Made by a program: the position numbers and the translations under genes | Assembly (NCBI RefSeq): GCF_008831285.2 | Contig: NC_045140.1 | Span: 15,487,796-15,551,795 of the forward strand | DNA length: 64,000 nucleotides | Direction of reading: 5' to 3' | DNA from: Nymphaea colorata | Taxonomy: Eukaryota; Streptophyta; Magnoliopsida; Nymphaeales; Nymphaeaceae | In this document: positions 1-14,000 of the stretch, in pieces | How the letters are laid out: every line of letters begins with the position of its first letter | Numbering within the stretch: position 1 is the stretch's first letter | Notes under the pieces: model-generated | The model's database searches: none | The model's input: the letters and a program-made list of their open reading frames with translations, nothing else | Told to the model about the DNA's origin: nothing

Positions 1-515
1 CAAAACACTTATCCGAATTTAATGTTACTCGAGTGACCGTTTGGTTTCCCCCACTCTCATTTAATGTCTTATTTAAATTTTCCTAGTAGCCCCACTTCTC
101 ATCTCCTTTTCCAAAATCACATCATTTATTATTCCCACTGCAACCTCATTATGATTTAATCACTGGTTCATCTGGTTCCAAGATGACACAAACACACACA
201 CACATACGTTTGTCTTTATTTATAATTAAATCTTAAGTCATTATCGGAATGAAAAATGTAAAGCCTTACACAGATATATTGGGTCAAGAGGAATGATCGA
301 TCTTGACGATCATTTTAGCATTCACAATTAACAATGTTTTTTTGTTTCATCTCTCTCTCTCCCATGTTCTCCTGTTTATTTATTTCATGATTCACAATGT
401 TGATGCATGAAATTCAATGTCAGAGCCATTGTATTTCTGATTAATACACTAACCTATGCATTTAAAAAAATATCTCAAGCACTAGTCTTAATTATGGGTT
501 GTACCATAGTACAAA

Positions 516-677
516 GGGGCTGTTTGGGCACGGTAACATTATGTTACTGTTTCATGCATCTTCCCTAAAAGTAGGGCAGATTCATTAAATACTTTTTATT
601 GTGCTACATGTATCTAACTAATTTTTGGGTTAGATGCATGAGACAATAACATGTCACTATCCCCAAATGGCCCAAAA
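516..677. mobile_element. 162-bp MITE with long imperfect terminal inverted repeats
   Basis: The left end reads GGGGCTGTTTGGGCACGG and the right end, read on the other strand, gives TGGGCCATTTGGGGATAG. The similarity runs about 45 bp inward, through a shared TCATGCATCT. The direct repeat AGTACAAA lies at 508-515 and again at 678-685, an 8-bp target duplication as hAT elements make. There is no coding capacity. A three-base A extension at the right end leaves the exact boundary uncertain. Confidence 0.65.
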
Positions 678-1639
678 AGTACAAAATCATTGTTACGTTG
701 TGAAATTCAATTTATAAGATCTAAATTGCACGAAATAATAAACCAACTAAGTGCGAAGTTCCCAAATTTTATGGGCATATACCAACTAATTTCCAACATC
801 AAGTTGGAACTCTAGAAAACTAATTTATGAGGATCTCAAAATATTTGCTTCCCAAGACACTTGTTAACTACAATTCCAGCCTAATGCTCAATATTAGAAC
901 AATTTACAGTATCATGATACACTAGGTTTTTCAATGTCATGAACTGGACTTTAGTTGAACCAAGTGATTAGTAATACTATTGACATACATTGTTACGAAG
1001 CATGTGAAGTTGAAGTCCTTTCATCAAGCTTATACCTTGTTTATGTTGCCGAACCAGCCATATAGGAACAATAGCAACTATTTCATAATTGTGTGGTAAA
1101 GATTGAACAGGTTTATGAAATACCATGTTACAGTGTTCAATCACCGTAAACTTGGGGATAGATTCATGAAACAAGTTATTACTTTTCTCATTACCAAACT
1201 GACTCCTTAGTGGTCATGTTTGCTTCAGCTTTTTCTTACCGTGTTACGTTCATAAGGTTGTCTAGTAAGAACACACCCGCGTTATAGATACGAGAGTGAG
1301 GGGGACACCAGGTCCCTCGCATGGCTGGAGGTTTAAATTACCGGCTGGAACCAGTGTATCGCTCCCACAGGACCGGGCGGTTGTCGGCAGGCAATCTTCG
1401 CCGTAAATTTTAGCAAATTCACGTGGACATTATCGTCATTCTAGTCGAACACGAACACCCCCCCGCCTTCGTCCTCGCCTCTTTCGTTAGTTGTATTCGT
1501 TTCGGCGTGTTAAAATTCAACGTCGCTCGCGGGTTCGGTAGGTCGGTGTTTTCGGGCGTTGTCGTGGAGCGACAGATCTTGGCGTCAGATCTACGAATTG
1601 ACGCCGCAGTGAACCCAACTGACACCCCGCGCCTAATTT

Positions 1640-2014
1640 TCTTCTCAAATCATTCCGTTTCCCTTTTCTTTGATCCTCTCTCTCGTTCTCCCTTTGATCG
1701 GTCTGCGAGAGACGAAGCCGTTCATGTGAACCTCGGTCGAGGTAAGCTTGTGTTTCTGATACATTTTGTAGTTTCTATTTCTATGAACGAAGCGAAATAT
1801 TTTGAGTTATGTCCTGGCTTGGATCCTTTTGCTTTGTCTTTTCTTTTTGTTTGTGTTGTTTCTTTGTCTTATGCCCTCGGTCGTGGAGATTCGTGATCGG
1901 CCCTCAGGTAAAGGGAGGGTCGGATCATGCTGAGAGTGCTTGTTTTCAAGTTATTTGATTTGTTTCATGGTGGACATCAGGTCGTGGGGAAAATCCGGAG
2001 GCGGCGTGGATCTG
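1640..2014 (+). promoter_or_regulatory. Inferred 5' leader of the TNO1-like gene, split by an intron
   Basis: A CT-rich stretch ends in a good donor (gtaagc) after position 1741. The matching acceptor (cag) is at 1978-1980, 34 nt before the chosen ATG at 2015. This gives a non-coding first exon and a 239-bp leader intron. A second possible donor (gtaaag) follows position 1905. The first exon contains ATGTGA at 1724-1729, a start codon directly followed by a stop. The transcription start cannot be fixed by reading, so the left end is approximate. Confidence 0.5.
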
Positions 2015-5000
2015 ATGGATAAGAATCGGAAGAAGAGTGATCTACTTGCCGCAGGCCGGAAGAAGGTTTTTTTTCCTACCCCTTCTCTACTCTGGGCGTG
2101 GCTTCAAATTGTTGTTTTTGGCTGACATACAAAACTCCGGTACTTATTGTCTGGGAACGGCCTCAGTTCTGTAGTTCTGGAAGATCTGAAATTCTATGTT
2201 GCAAAACTTCGGAGTTCTTTATTATTCCGGGAAACTATTAAAGTTGCCGAGATTTATTTTGATTCTTACCGGTTATTTTCAAAGCAAATGCGATTAATTA
2301 TGGCAACTTCAAATGTGACAAGTTTGACAATAGGTTTTCCGAAGCTCTTGGAGTCAATATATTTACTATTTATCAAATAACTTTCATGGATTAGCTAAAC
2401 TTTGACCTGCACTGATTTTAATCTTAAATTCTTCGAATTCCTGGCTCTGAACTTTCATTTATTATTTATAGGATAGGTTTTGGCAACTTCGGTCTAAAGA
2501 GCGTCACAGTCGTTCTATTTTGGCTGTGTCGATGGAAGAAATGTAACTCCAATGGAACATCTGTAAACAAGGGATGTTCCACTGGTCCTTCGACTATTTT
2601 TCTTTTGCTTATTGTAATCCACTTTATTGTTGATTTGTTGTCTGTCGGACATTGACTCTGTCGACATCCTTAGTCATGCCATAGTGCCATTAGTTTTATT
2701 TGCACGAATTCCTTTTTACTACCTCCAGTGAAAAACCTGGAAATTGTAGCTCATCCAGGAAAGCAAACTGAAATGTTGTCACAGCTTTACAGACACTACT
2801 TTTTCCTTTAATTGTAGTTTGCTGTTCTATTTCAGTTTCACTTTTTAGGTTGTAATATGGCAAGTTCTATGGAGGACGTAATTCAGGCTTATGGTTCAGT
2901 TTATTTTTACTTTGAGTTGCATTTTTTGTTGCAAATTGTTATAGTCACATGATTTACAGCTTTACTAGCGCTTGTTCGTTGTGATACATCCTCTCTTGAC
3001 TGCATGCAGTGATTTAATAAGTCGAGAGTTTTTTTTTCCCTGGTATAGTTTCATTTCCAGCTCTCACCAATTTGTGTTCTAAATTTCTAATAACATGTTT
3101 TTTTTCCCCAGCTTGAACAGTTCAGGCAAAAGAGGGAGAACAAAGGTGTTGGTCATGGAAAACTTTTAGATAAAGGAGCAGCTCTGGAGACTGGATCTCC
3201 CAGTCAACTTCCTCACGCAGAAGTGACTTTGGCAAGTTCCACCGATGAAAAATTGGTGAAGCTTGATGCTGAAAGGTCACTTTCGGAAGTAGAAACAAGC
3301 CCCTTACCCCTAAATGCTGAACATATATTAGAACCAGTGCAAGGTGACGAACCATTGAACCAGGATGAAGAAGTAGTGCATCCTGAAAGGGAAACAGCGG
3401 TGAGGGCTGCACCCCTTTCTCAAGATACTGATGCAGAGGTGGCCCCTGCAGCTTCAGGGGCTTCAGACGTCCAAAATGCGATTGACCCTGTACAGGATAC
3501 TAGACCAATACAACTGGGCAGAAAAGAAATGGTGCATCCAGAAGATGGAACAGATTCATCAGGTATCCGTCAGGAGCAGGATGTCACAAGCGATTATCCT
3601 AAGGAGATTCATGATAGGGTTCTGACAGTGGTCAGTTTTTCCGGGACACTGCTAGAAGCAGAAGCAAGTGAAGAAGGCTGCCGGCAGGATTCCATGGCTG
3701 ATGAAGTTAGACTGGGAACAATTAGTTCTGAGAATGAAACACATTCACCAGGTCTTGAACATGAACAACCCATGGATGATCGACATCTGGAGGTTTCTGA
3801 AGGTGATTCAGTATTGGGTTGCAGTCAGATACTTGTGGCCGCAGGTGCAAGGGTCGGAAATTTGGAAGGATTGCATCGTGAAGGAGAAATTAATCCATCT
3901 GGTTTACAGGATGACGGTGGTTCAACTTGTGCTGTCGAATCCATGTACTCTAATCTTGATGATCAGGTGAGATTTGCTGTTTTTGTATCTCAAGATATGC
4001 TTGTGCCAAAAAAAAAAATTCAAAACATTCATTAGATTAGAAAGTGTAATTGTACTTTGATGTATAATTATATTCTCATTTTCTGCTGGGTAGGGCCAAT
4101 GCAGGAAGTTCAAATTTCTGGTTTGGACCAAAACACTTGTGCACATGTGGACGGAGAGGAGTTTCGAGGACATGGTGGTCCTCCAGAAGGGGATGATAGG
4201 ACCAATAATGAGCTATCCAAAGATGTGGACCATGTGATGCTTGCAGATGCCACAACATTGCAGTTGGTTCAGGAGGAAAAGCAAGAACCTTTGGATGAAG
4301 CTGTTTGTGGGGTAGCTGCAGTTTTGTCAACAAAAATAGAGGGGGCAGCTGTACAGTTTCCCATAGAAGCTGCGAATTTGCAGATTGAAAAGAATAAACA
4401 TGGCAAACATTGGACAGAAGATGTTCTGCAGGATAGTACAATGTTACCTATAGATGCAGAGGTAAAAACTGATCATCTAAATGAAGTGGATTTCAACAGG
4501 AATGCTGCTGGTTTTGTATCCTCCTCTCAGTTTTGGGGTGAAAATTCTGCTGATAAAAGTATGTTGCAGGAGGAAGATCTTCAGGAAAATCAAGATGCAG
4601 GAGCTAGATGTTTGGCATCAGAAACTGAGTTATCTGAAACTGCTAAAGATTCCTTGTTGGTGTCTTCAGACCTACAAGGTTCTTCTGTGCTTGCGACAGA
4701 TGGTGGAATGGTCTCTCCAGTGATACAATGTGAGGATGGAGCATATGAATCATCATACATTCATTATGCAGCTGGACCAGAAAGAAGCTGCAGTTCTGAT
4801 GGTGCGTTATTGAAGATTGTTGAAGAGCTTTACATTAGGAGCATCATAGGGGATGTTCTCCAGGTGCAACTTCAGGAACAAAGCCTGATACAGTTGAAGT
4901 CTGATGAACAGGATGAGCAGCTTCTGAACGAGGTATCAAAGCTCAGGTCGTTACTGAATGTAGCTCATGGAAGCAGTGCAAGTATCACAGAAGAATTTGC

Positions 5001-8000
5001 TCAGTGCCGTTCAGAGCTCATGGCCATGACAGTTGGCAAGGAGGGGCTTGAAACTCAGTTGTTTTCTGCAAGGAATAAGATTTTAGAGCTTGAGAATAGG
5101 ATAATAGACCTGCAGAAGAAATTGGAACTGTCTGAAGAAGAGATAAGCCAGGAACTTAGAGATTTGCGTGATGGAAACAAAGAGCTTAATACTCAATTAT
5201 GCTCCACAATGGAGAAAATTGAGGAACTTACGCTTCAGAACTGTGATCTTCAGAATAAATTGGTGAAATCAGATGCTCAATTATGTCAATTAACAGAGGA
5301 CTTAGCAAGTAGCAAGGAATTAATATCAGTATTGGAAACAACAAATGGAACTTTAACGAGGGATCTTCTTGCTGCCAGGGATCAGTTGGGGGTGAATAAG
5401 CTTGAACTTACTTTGAGAAAGAAGAGAGAAGATGATCTTGTGAGTGAAAACTCAAAAATTACGGCTGAGTTGCTTGAGGTGGTGAGGAGACAAACTTCTC
5501 TTGAGGATGACCTAAGAGAAGCAATGTCTTACATTGAAGAACTTTTAGAAGAAAACTTTTGTCTTTCTTGCAGCCTCGATGTACATAGAGATAAAGCAGC
5601 TGAAGACCTACATTTAAGCTCTACTTGTGAAGGATCTGGCATGACTATGATCCAAAAATCTTCTGTTCTATGTGATGATAAAGCAAAGCCTGATCATGTT
5701 GAAAAGGAACATGGGGCTGAGTATGATGGTTTTGGATCTTTGAAAGAGTATCTTGAGGATGCGCTGATGACAATTAAGAGGCTTGAGAAGTCCATTCAGA
5801 ACATAGGGTCTGATAATGCATCTTTTGTCAGGTTTTCAAGTAAAAGTGCTTCTGGAATTTCAAAGATAATTCAAGCTTTTGAGGCAAAATCTCTTAGTGA
5901 AGAAACTTTTGTTGAAGAGGTAAGCTCTATAGTGAAACCTACCATTGGGGACCAGAGTAAAATTGACAAGAAGGCTGATGTTAATCAACCGCAGGATGCT
6001 AGTTCCTCTACCTGTCTTAGGCTAGCCAAGGAAGAGCTTCATCGACTGCAATGTGTCCTCAAACAAGTAGGCTTGGATCTGGTGAAGGCTTCTCATCTTT
6101 TCATGGAAGAGCAGAGATGTAAAGAAGCTGCACTTGGGGCTCTGAGGAATCTCCAAGCAGAACATGTTGCAAAAAAACAAGAAAATTCGGATCTTGAAGC
6201 ACAGGTGAATGTGTTGTTGAGGTCTAATGAGAAAAACATGAAAAAGTTACTTGACTATGACTCTTTAACTTATGATCTTCATGTTCGTTTGGATGAGTTA
6301 CATCACAGTTTCTGCCATACGGCTGACATGATGGTTACTCAAGTCGAATGCCTGCAGAAAGAAGTAGATGAGAAGATGTCTATTCTTGAGTTGGAGAGTA
6401 GCTTTATCTATGCAGAAATCTTCAGTGCAGTAGAAAAGCTCAGGGAATGTACAAATCCTGTCTCCTTCATATCCAATGAACCCAGTGATCTTGCTGTCAG
6501 CATGCGCCTTTCTACTGCTGTTTCTGCTGCTGTAGAAACAATAATGGACTTGCACAGACAGCTTCTCGCTTCATATATTGAAGGAGTGGTGTGTCGTCTC
6601 TCATTGGAAGAACTCAAAAACAAACATGTGCTTTTGCATGAAAGGAACCAATCAGCTGTCTTGCTGCTTGATAGGACCTATTCTAATGTGATGAAGGTGA
6701 TTAATGATTTCTGTGGGCTTGAGCAGTCTGTTGAAGAGAATCTAAACTTTGAGAAACTGCAAATTGTTCTACCAAAGTCATGTGAAATCCTCACAGTGCA
6801 GTTGCATAATTTTCTCAATGAACGGTCTGTCCTTCATTCTACAAAAGTTGAACTTGAGTCAAAATTGTTCTGTAAAGCTCAGGAGATTGAAGAATTGAAA
6901 AAAGTTTGTTCCGGTAAAGATGAACCTCACAGTTGTAACAACTCTGATGATGCTTCTGATCCTGTAAAAGTTACACCTTTGGATGTTTCTCATCCTCAAT
7001 TGTTATCTGAGAAGTATGCAAGTGAAGGGACTGCAGAGCTTGGATCACAGCTTGATGAGGAGACACACAGATTAGTCAGACAATTGATCGAAGCTGTTGA
7101 AAAGGAAGTTTTGCCTGAACAGGTGGTAGTTGATATGCGCAAACATCCATTAGAGTACCTTGACACTTTGATTTTCTCTCTTCTTGAAAAATATAAAAAA
7201 ATTACTGAGCAGTTGAATTTGTTAAAAAAATGCATTGGGGACTTTAGTACAAGGCCTGAACTTCTTGATGAGTGCAACATGGTGCCTTTACATGTGATGT
7301 TGAAGGAAGAATTTGAGTCAAAGTTGGTTAGTCTACGCGAGCTGCAGGAGACAATCCATCAGTTAAACTCCATAAAAGCTCAACTGGAAGTTGAAACACA
7401 GAACCTTAAAGAAGGCTTGGCTAAGGTGGGGGCAGATCTTGATTCTACTTGTTCAGAATTAAGAAACAAAGATCTTGAACTTGTGCAATCGGAACAAAGA
7501 GTGACTTCGGTGAAGGAAAAGCTTAGTATAGCAGTTGCCAAAGGAAAAGGTTTGATTGTGCAACGTGATGCACTGAAACAGTCATTGGCAGAGAAGACAA
7601 GTGACCTGGAAAAGTGCTGGAAGGAACTGCAGTCCAAGAGTACATCACTTCATGAAGCTGAGGCAAAACTTAAAGTATACTCAGAGGCAGGTGAACGGAT
7701 TGAAGCCCTTGAATCAGAGCTATCATATATTAGGAATTCTGCCACTACACTGAGAGAGTCATTTCTCCAGAAAGATTCCGTTCTTCAAAGGATTGAGGAG
7801 ATTCTGGATGAATTAGAGTTACCAGACCAATTTAATTTTGGAGATGTAACTGAAAAAATTGAATGGCTGGTTAGATCCATATCTGGAAACCCTGTTTTGA
7901 CAGATTGGGATCAAAAAAGCTCTGTGGGTGAGGCTGGTTTTGTGGCTTCTGATCCCTGGAAGGAAGATTCCCAGTCAAGCTTGAATCCTGCAATTGATGA

Positions 8001-11000
8001 TCTGAAGAGAAAATATGAGGAGCTACAGAGTAGGTTCTATGGTCTTGCTGAGCAAAATGACATGTTAGAGCAGTCCTTAATGGAAAGGAACAGTCTTGTA
8101 CAGAGATGGGAAGAGGTTATGGACAAGATAGATATTCCACCGAATCTGCAGTCGGTTGAGCTGGAAGAGAGGATTGATTGGTTAAGAAAAACACTCTGGG
8201 AAGCTCAACATGATAGGGATGCATTCAGAGAGAAGATTGAGAGCCTTGTAGAGTCATCTAGTGCAATCATGGTTGATTTGGAAGAGTCAAGAAATAAGAT
8301 ATCCAACCTTGAGGCTGCACTTGGAACTGTCACACATGAGAAGGAGCTTCTTGCAGGTCGCCTTGAGAAGCTTGCTCAAGAGCATGAGCAACTCTTGGAG
8401 AAAGTGCTTAGAGATGAACTAGAGAAAGAGAATTTTCACAAAGAGGTTTTCTCCTTGCAGGAAAAGATTCATGAGCAGAAAGCTACAAACAACGAGTACT
8501 GTTCTTCTATGGAAAAGGAAATTGAACTACTGCAAGAAAAGATAGAGGAGCAGAATTGTGCTCATGAAAAGTATTCCGCTGCTTTGGAAGATGAGATAAA
8601 AAAGTTGCAAGCCTTGATTGATAATGTACTGCTCAATCATGACATAAAAGGAAATTTCTCTGATGGTAGTTACATTGACAGTTTAAGGGAACATATCAAA
8701 ATGCTTCTAGATAGTTACAGAACTATCTCGCTGGAGAACTCTGTTCTGAGAGACAAAGAAAAGCAGGAAGAGACAGAACAAGCTAACATAGAAATGATTG
8801 AGGATAAAGCAACAGCTGATATGACGGTAATGATGGAAACAGACAGTGGGGCTTCAAAGAGAGAGCTTGATGAGGCTTTGTCTGCTTTATCCCTTGTCAA
8901 GGAAGAACGTGATCAAATCTGTGAACAATATGAGTCATTGGTCATTGAGGTTCAAGAACTTGGGAGGCAGAAAAAATTATTGGAAGAACAACTAAGTCAA
9001 GAGGAACAAAAATGTACTTCAACAAGAGAGAAGCTTGGTGTTGCAGTAAGAAAAGGGAAAGCATTGGTTCAACAGCGGGACCAGCTGAAACAGACTCTTG
9101 AAGAGACGAACTCTGAGATGGAAAGGTTAAAGATTGAGGTCCAGAAGTGCAATGATGCTCTTGTCGAATGTGAGCAGAAAATCCAACAGTTACTAGGCTA
9201 CCAAGGGAAGTGTGAAGCACTTGAATCTGAAAATGTTGTACTAAGAAACAAACTGGAAGAAACTGAAGATACCTTAGATAGCAATATCTGTGCCTTGAAT
9301 GAATTTTTGACTGCTCTGAATGCTGTTAGCATAATCAGTAAGGTTACCAGCACCAAACCTTTACAGAAGCTGGAGCAGCTGGTAAAGGTTGTCCATGATC
9401 TTGAGGCCCAGTGTTCTTCTTGTGAACAAGATGCAAAAAGATCGAAACATGCAGCAGAGTTACTTGTAGCCGAGCTAAATGATGTCCAAGAAAGATATGA
9501 GAATCTTCAAGAGGAACTAATAGAGAAGGAAAGCATAATTGGGGCCATATCTGCACAGAGGGATGCTGCAGAAGCTGCAAAATCTGAGGCTCTTTTGCAT
9601 CTTGAGCAAACAAGTAAGAGCGTTATTGAAGATAGAAAGAATCAACATCAGAAGGAATTAAAGCTGAATATTGGATTGGAACAACTAAATGAGGCATGCT
9701 ATGCTTTACATGGTCTCCTCACTGATGGTTTCTCCAGGGAGTTAGAGATGTTTGGTAGTGTGGAGGCCAGTTTGGTTGCTTTCCTGAAGAAGATGGTTCC
9801 TATTGAAATCATTGAGTTTCCTGTGGAAGAAGCTCGTAGGATGGTCCCAACAAGTGATGAACTACATGAGGTAATTTTTGTTCATCTTATAAACATTGGT
9901 TCTAGACTTCTAGTACATGGGAGGCTAAAAAAAATAATAAATAAAGGAAATTGTGAGGTTGGTGCTGTCATTTCCTAGTATGCCTACTGCTGATAAGAGT
10001 GGATATTTTCTTGGACAATTTCGTTGTCATCACTGTTTCTCAGTTATGGTCTTATGGATTTTTATAAATGCAATGGATATTTATTTGCTGTATTTTATGT
10101 GATCAATACCATTTCACTTGCTGATCTTTAGACTAAAAGTTTCTGGGTATGTGCTTCATGTAAGTGCTATGTGATTGTCTTGCCTAAGGAACTAATGCTT
10201 TGAGTAAATTATTCATGTCCTGTTATTCTGTTATTTTGGTTTTTGGATAAATCTGTTGAATTTGGTAAAGTAGTTATCAGGAGCACATAGTGATTTTTTT
10301 AAATGATTGAATATTATGACTTTGTAACTAGAACTTCGTATGCAGTTATAAAAAGCATTGCTTGTCTGCACAATTTCTATACTTTATTTGGTATAGGATC
10401 TATTGTCCCTGGATATTTTGTTTTTGCTTCATTTTGAGGCAACATTTGTACTTCACTTGTATTTTTGGATTATATAGTTAATCTATCTAAATAGATTGTA
10501 GTTAAGAATCTTAAGATAACTGAATATACCTGTAAATATGCAAGTTGTAGGTTTTAATATTTCAATTCTCTGCCCAGTTTTTGCTTTTAGGTCGGTATAC
10601 CTCTGTGCAATTAATGATGTCTTTGGCCTACTAAGAGTACCAAAATATTTCCTTTAGGGGACATAATCTCTTCCATTTTTAATTGCCTGTAAATAATGAT
10701 GAGAACTATATGTAACTTCTACTAGGATTAGCAGGCATCAGTAGGGAAATTAATGAAATGAGTTCTAGTCACCAACAACATTTCAAATCAATTCCTTGAG
10801 AAGGCTTTTCTTGGAAGCCTTTTGTAAAAGGTTGTTTTTTCAGAAAAAAACTTCAGAATATATATATATATATATAGTAGATAGATATAGAAATAATAGA
10901 AAATTACAAAAATTATGTGTCTGCTAGTGGGCTCCTATTTTCTATCCCTGTATATTGAAAAACTTTAAGAAAATGGCTCTCTTTGTTGACATATCTTCTT

Positions 11001-14000
11001 AAACTTCTTATTTCCATGTTGACATATCTTCTTAAATTTCTTATTTCCTTTCCCTGTCTTACATTCATCTGATGAATTATTGATATTAACATTTTTATTT
11101 TTTATATTATGAAATAGGTACCTTTTCAAAGGAAAAATTAAAATGTTTCATCAGCACATGGGTGAAACCATGGGCCGAGACAACCTTTTTTTTCTTTTAG
11201 CATTGGTGGTAGATGGTTTATGTAGCTACTAGCTATGTTCTTCATTTATCGATCTTTGAGTCTCAATAAGAGTTCTGTAATATCTGGCAGATATTTGTCT
11301 GGGTATGCTCAATTTTTGACTTATACAGTATTTCTGATAGTTTTTGTTGTGACCTTGTCGATAGCTACTGACAGTATCTTTTATCCACTTCGTTCCAGTC
11401 TCTGTTTTTGGCTTCACAAGGAACTCCATGCTTATGACTTTATTTTTCTGTGCTTCAATCTTCTCAGGAAATGGGTCCTTTATATATGAAGTTGAAGGAG
11501 CATCAGTTGGATGAATGTGATAAAGATCATGATATTCATGATTTTGAGTCCGTTAGTCATGGCCTGCATGCATGCATAAAAATGATCAGTTGGGTTCAAA
11601 ACAGATGGCTGAAGCAGATCTCCAATTTGAGTGAAAGTTCTGAAAGGCTGATCAAAATCATTGAGAATGGTGAAAAAAGAATCACAAGTTCAACAGAATC
11701 TTTAGCTTCTTTGAAGAGATATGTATCTGACCTTGAGGGAAGGAAAAAAGAGGAGGATGCTGAACTGGATTCTTTGCGTAAGCTTATTATGATACTTTAT
11801 GAAGCTTGCAGTAGTTCAGTTTTCGAAATTAAAAATCATTTATTGGCATCTGGACGTCCTTTGGCTTCTGGGGTGCAGCCTTCGTCTACTTCTGGAATAC
11901 ATGCACATAAAGAAGAAACAATCCAACTAGCCACTGCTTACACTGATAAAGGAGGAACTGTAGATCAAGATAAGTTTATTTTGAGTGAGGAGGTTGTCAT
12001 TTCAATGGCTGATGATTTACTTTCAACTATTAAGGATTCAACCAAGAAGTGGTTTGAGATGATAGAGGAAGGTCAAAAGGAATTGAAGGCAACAATTTCC
12101 TGCTTACGGGAAGAAATACAAGAAAAAGAAATCCAGAAAAAGAGGATTTGTGAAGAGTTAGTTTCTCAGATTAAGGAAGCTGAGGCAACAGCTAACAAGT
12201 ACTTGGTGGATCTTCATTGTGCCAAAGCAAATGAGAGTGATTTGGAGGAAAAGGTGAAATTGCTGGAGCATGCTCATGAAATGTTGCAGTTGCGGGTGAA
12301 TGATCTTACAAGTTGGGAGACTTCCTCAAAAGAGCTAGAGAAGAAAGTTGAATCCATCAATAATCTGTTGGGCAAAAAAGATCAAGGTAAAACATGTTTG
12401 TCAATTTGCTTCAGAATGCAATTCCTTTTCTAGTCTGTTACTATTTTCTTCCATGACTTTTTATAAACTTGTTGCAGAAATTGACGGCCTCATCCAAGCA
12501 TTGGATGAAGAAGAGGTTCAGATGGAAGACATGGCAAAAAAGGTGGAGGATTTAGAGAAAATTGTACAAGAAAAGAATTATGCCATAGAAAGTCTTGAAG
12601 CTTCTCGTGCGAAGGCAGTTGCCAAACTTTCCTCGACATTAAGAAAGTTTGATGAGTTGCATCATTTTTCAGAAAACCTTCTTTCAGAAATTGAAAATTT
12701 TCAAGTGCAATTACAAGGTCGTGATGAAGAGATCTCTTTTTTACGACAAGAAGTAACACAATATACAAATGATTTACTCACAGTACAAGAGAACAACAAA
12801 AGGAGTTTGACAATGATGCATGAGATCTCCATGTGGCTGGATGGGGTAGTTTCACGTCTGGGGATGCAGGAGCTAAATCCTGATGACGTGAAGAATGACA
12901 GATTGCACAGTAACATGGAGATACTAGATGCACATATTTCCTCCTTGGTCTCAGAATTAGATGGCCTAAGGCTTGCTGCTAGAACCAGTGATTCTCTTTT
13001 ACTAGGTGAAAGGAATAAAGTGGATGAGTTACAAAAGAAAGTGGAGATGCTTGAGAATTCCATAAAAGAAAAGGACTCTCAATTACAATTAGTCTCAGGA
13101 ACATGGGAAGCTGGTGTCAGTACTTCAGATGCATTGGAGGTTGAATCTGTGGTATGTTCTGAATTTCTTTATTTTTTTGTGTGACAATGTTTTGTAAAAG
13201 CTTTATAGTATGTAAAAATTTTTTGGTTGAGGGTGTAGCCACAAGGTGCTTATGACTAACACTTCCATAAGGAAGTCTGTCATAACTGGAAAATTGTCCT
13301 GAACCCTTTATGCTGAAGTTTATTGGATGAGTGGCAGAAGTAGCTTTGTTTGGTGAGATTGAGCGGGGCATAGAGTTATTCCAGTCTGGTTCTTTTTTCG
13401 ACTTTCTTCTTCCAGATCTTACCCAATTGCACTATATATTCAAGGGCTGTGGGGCTTGGAATATTAACTTGTAAAATTATGTTGATATACAATCCATGAG
13501 ATGGAACGGCTGGTGAATAATGACCTGGGTAAACCTATATGTTAGACTTTTATTTAGGTTTACTAGATAAATGCTATGGATCAGATAGAGCCTGGTCACT
13601 TGTTTTTGGATAGGCATATGGAAAATGTTAATACCAAATTTTGGTTGCAAATTATGGAGGAGAGGGTTACTAATTCAGTTGGTGGAATGTTGGACAGTCA
13701 TCCCAGGGCCAGGTGTTTGGCCAATTCAGTTCCCACTGGTGACTCGGTTTTATTTTTGAACAAACTCTAATGCTTATATAGCAACAAAGGTCATTTGGCT
13801 TTACACCCAGACTGAATAGTTCAAAATACTTAGGTTCATATGTGAATCTACACTTGACATTTGTTTTGATAGGTTTTCATATTGATCTTTTTAGCCTTGA
13901 AGGACATAAGAAATCTCTGAACTGGTGACCAACATTTTGCTTAATATACTGGAGTTAGCCAGGTGCTTCCCAAATTCAGCAGGTGTCCAAAACCATCCAT

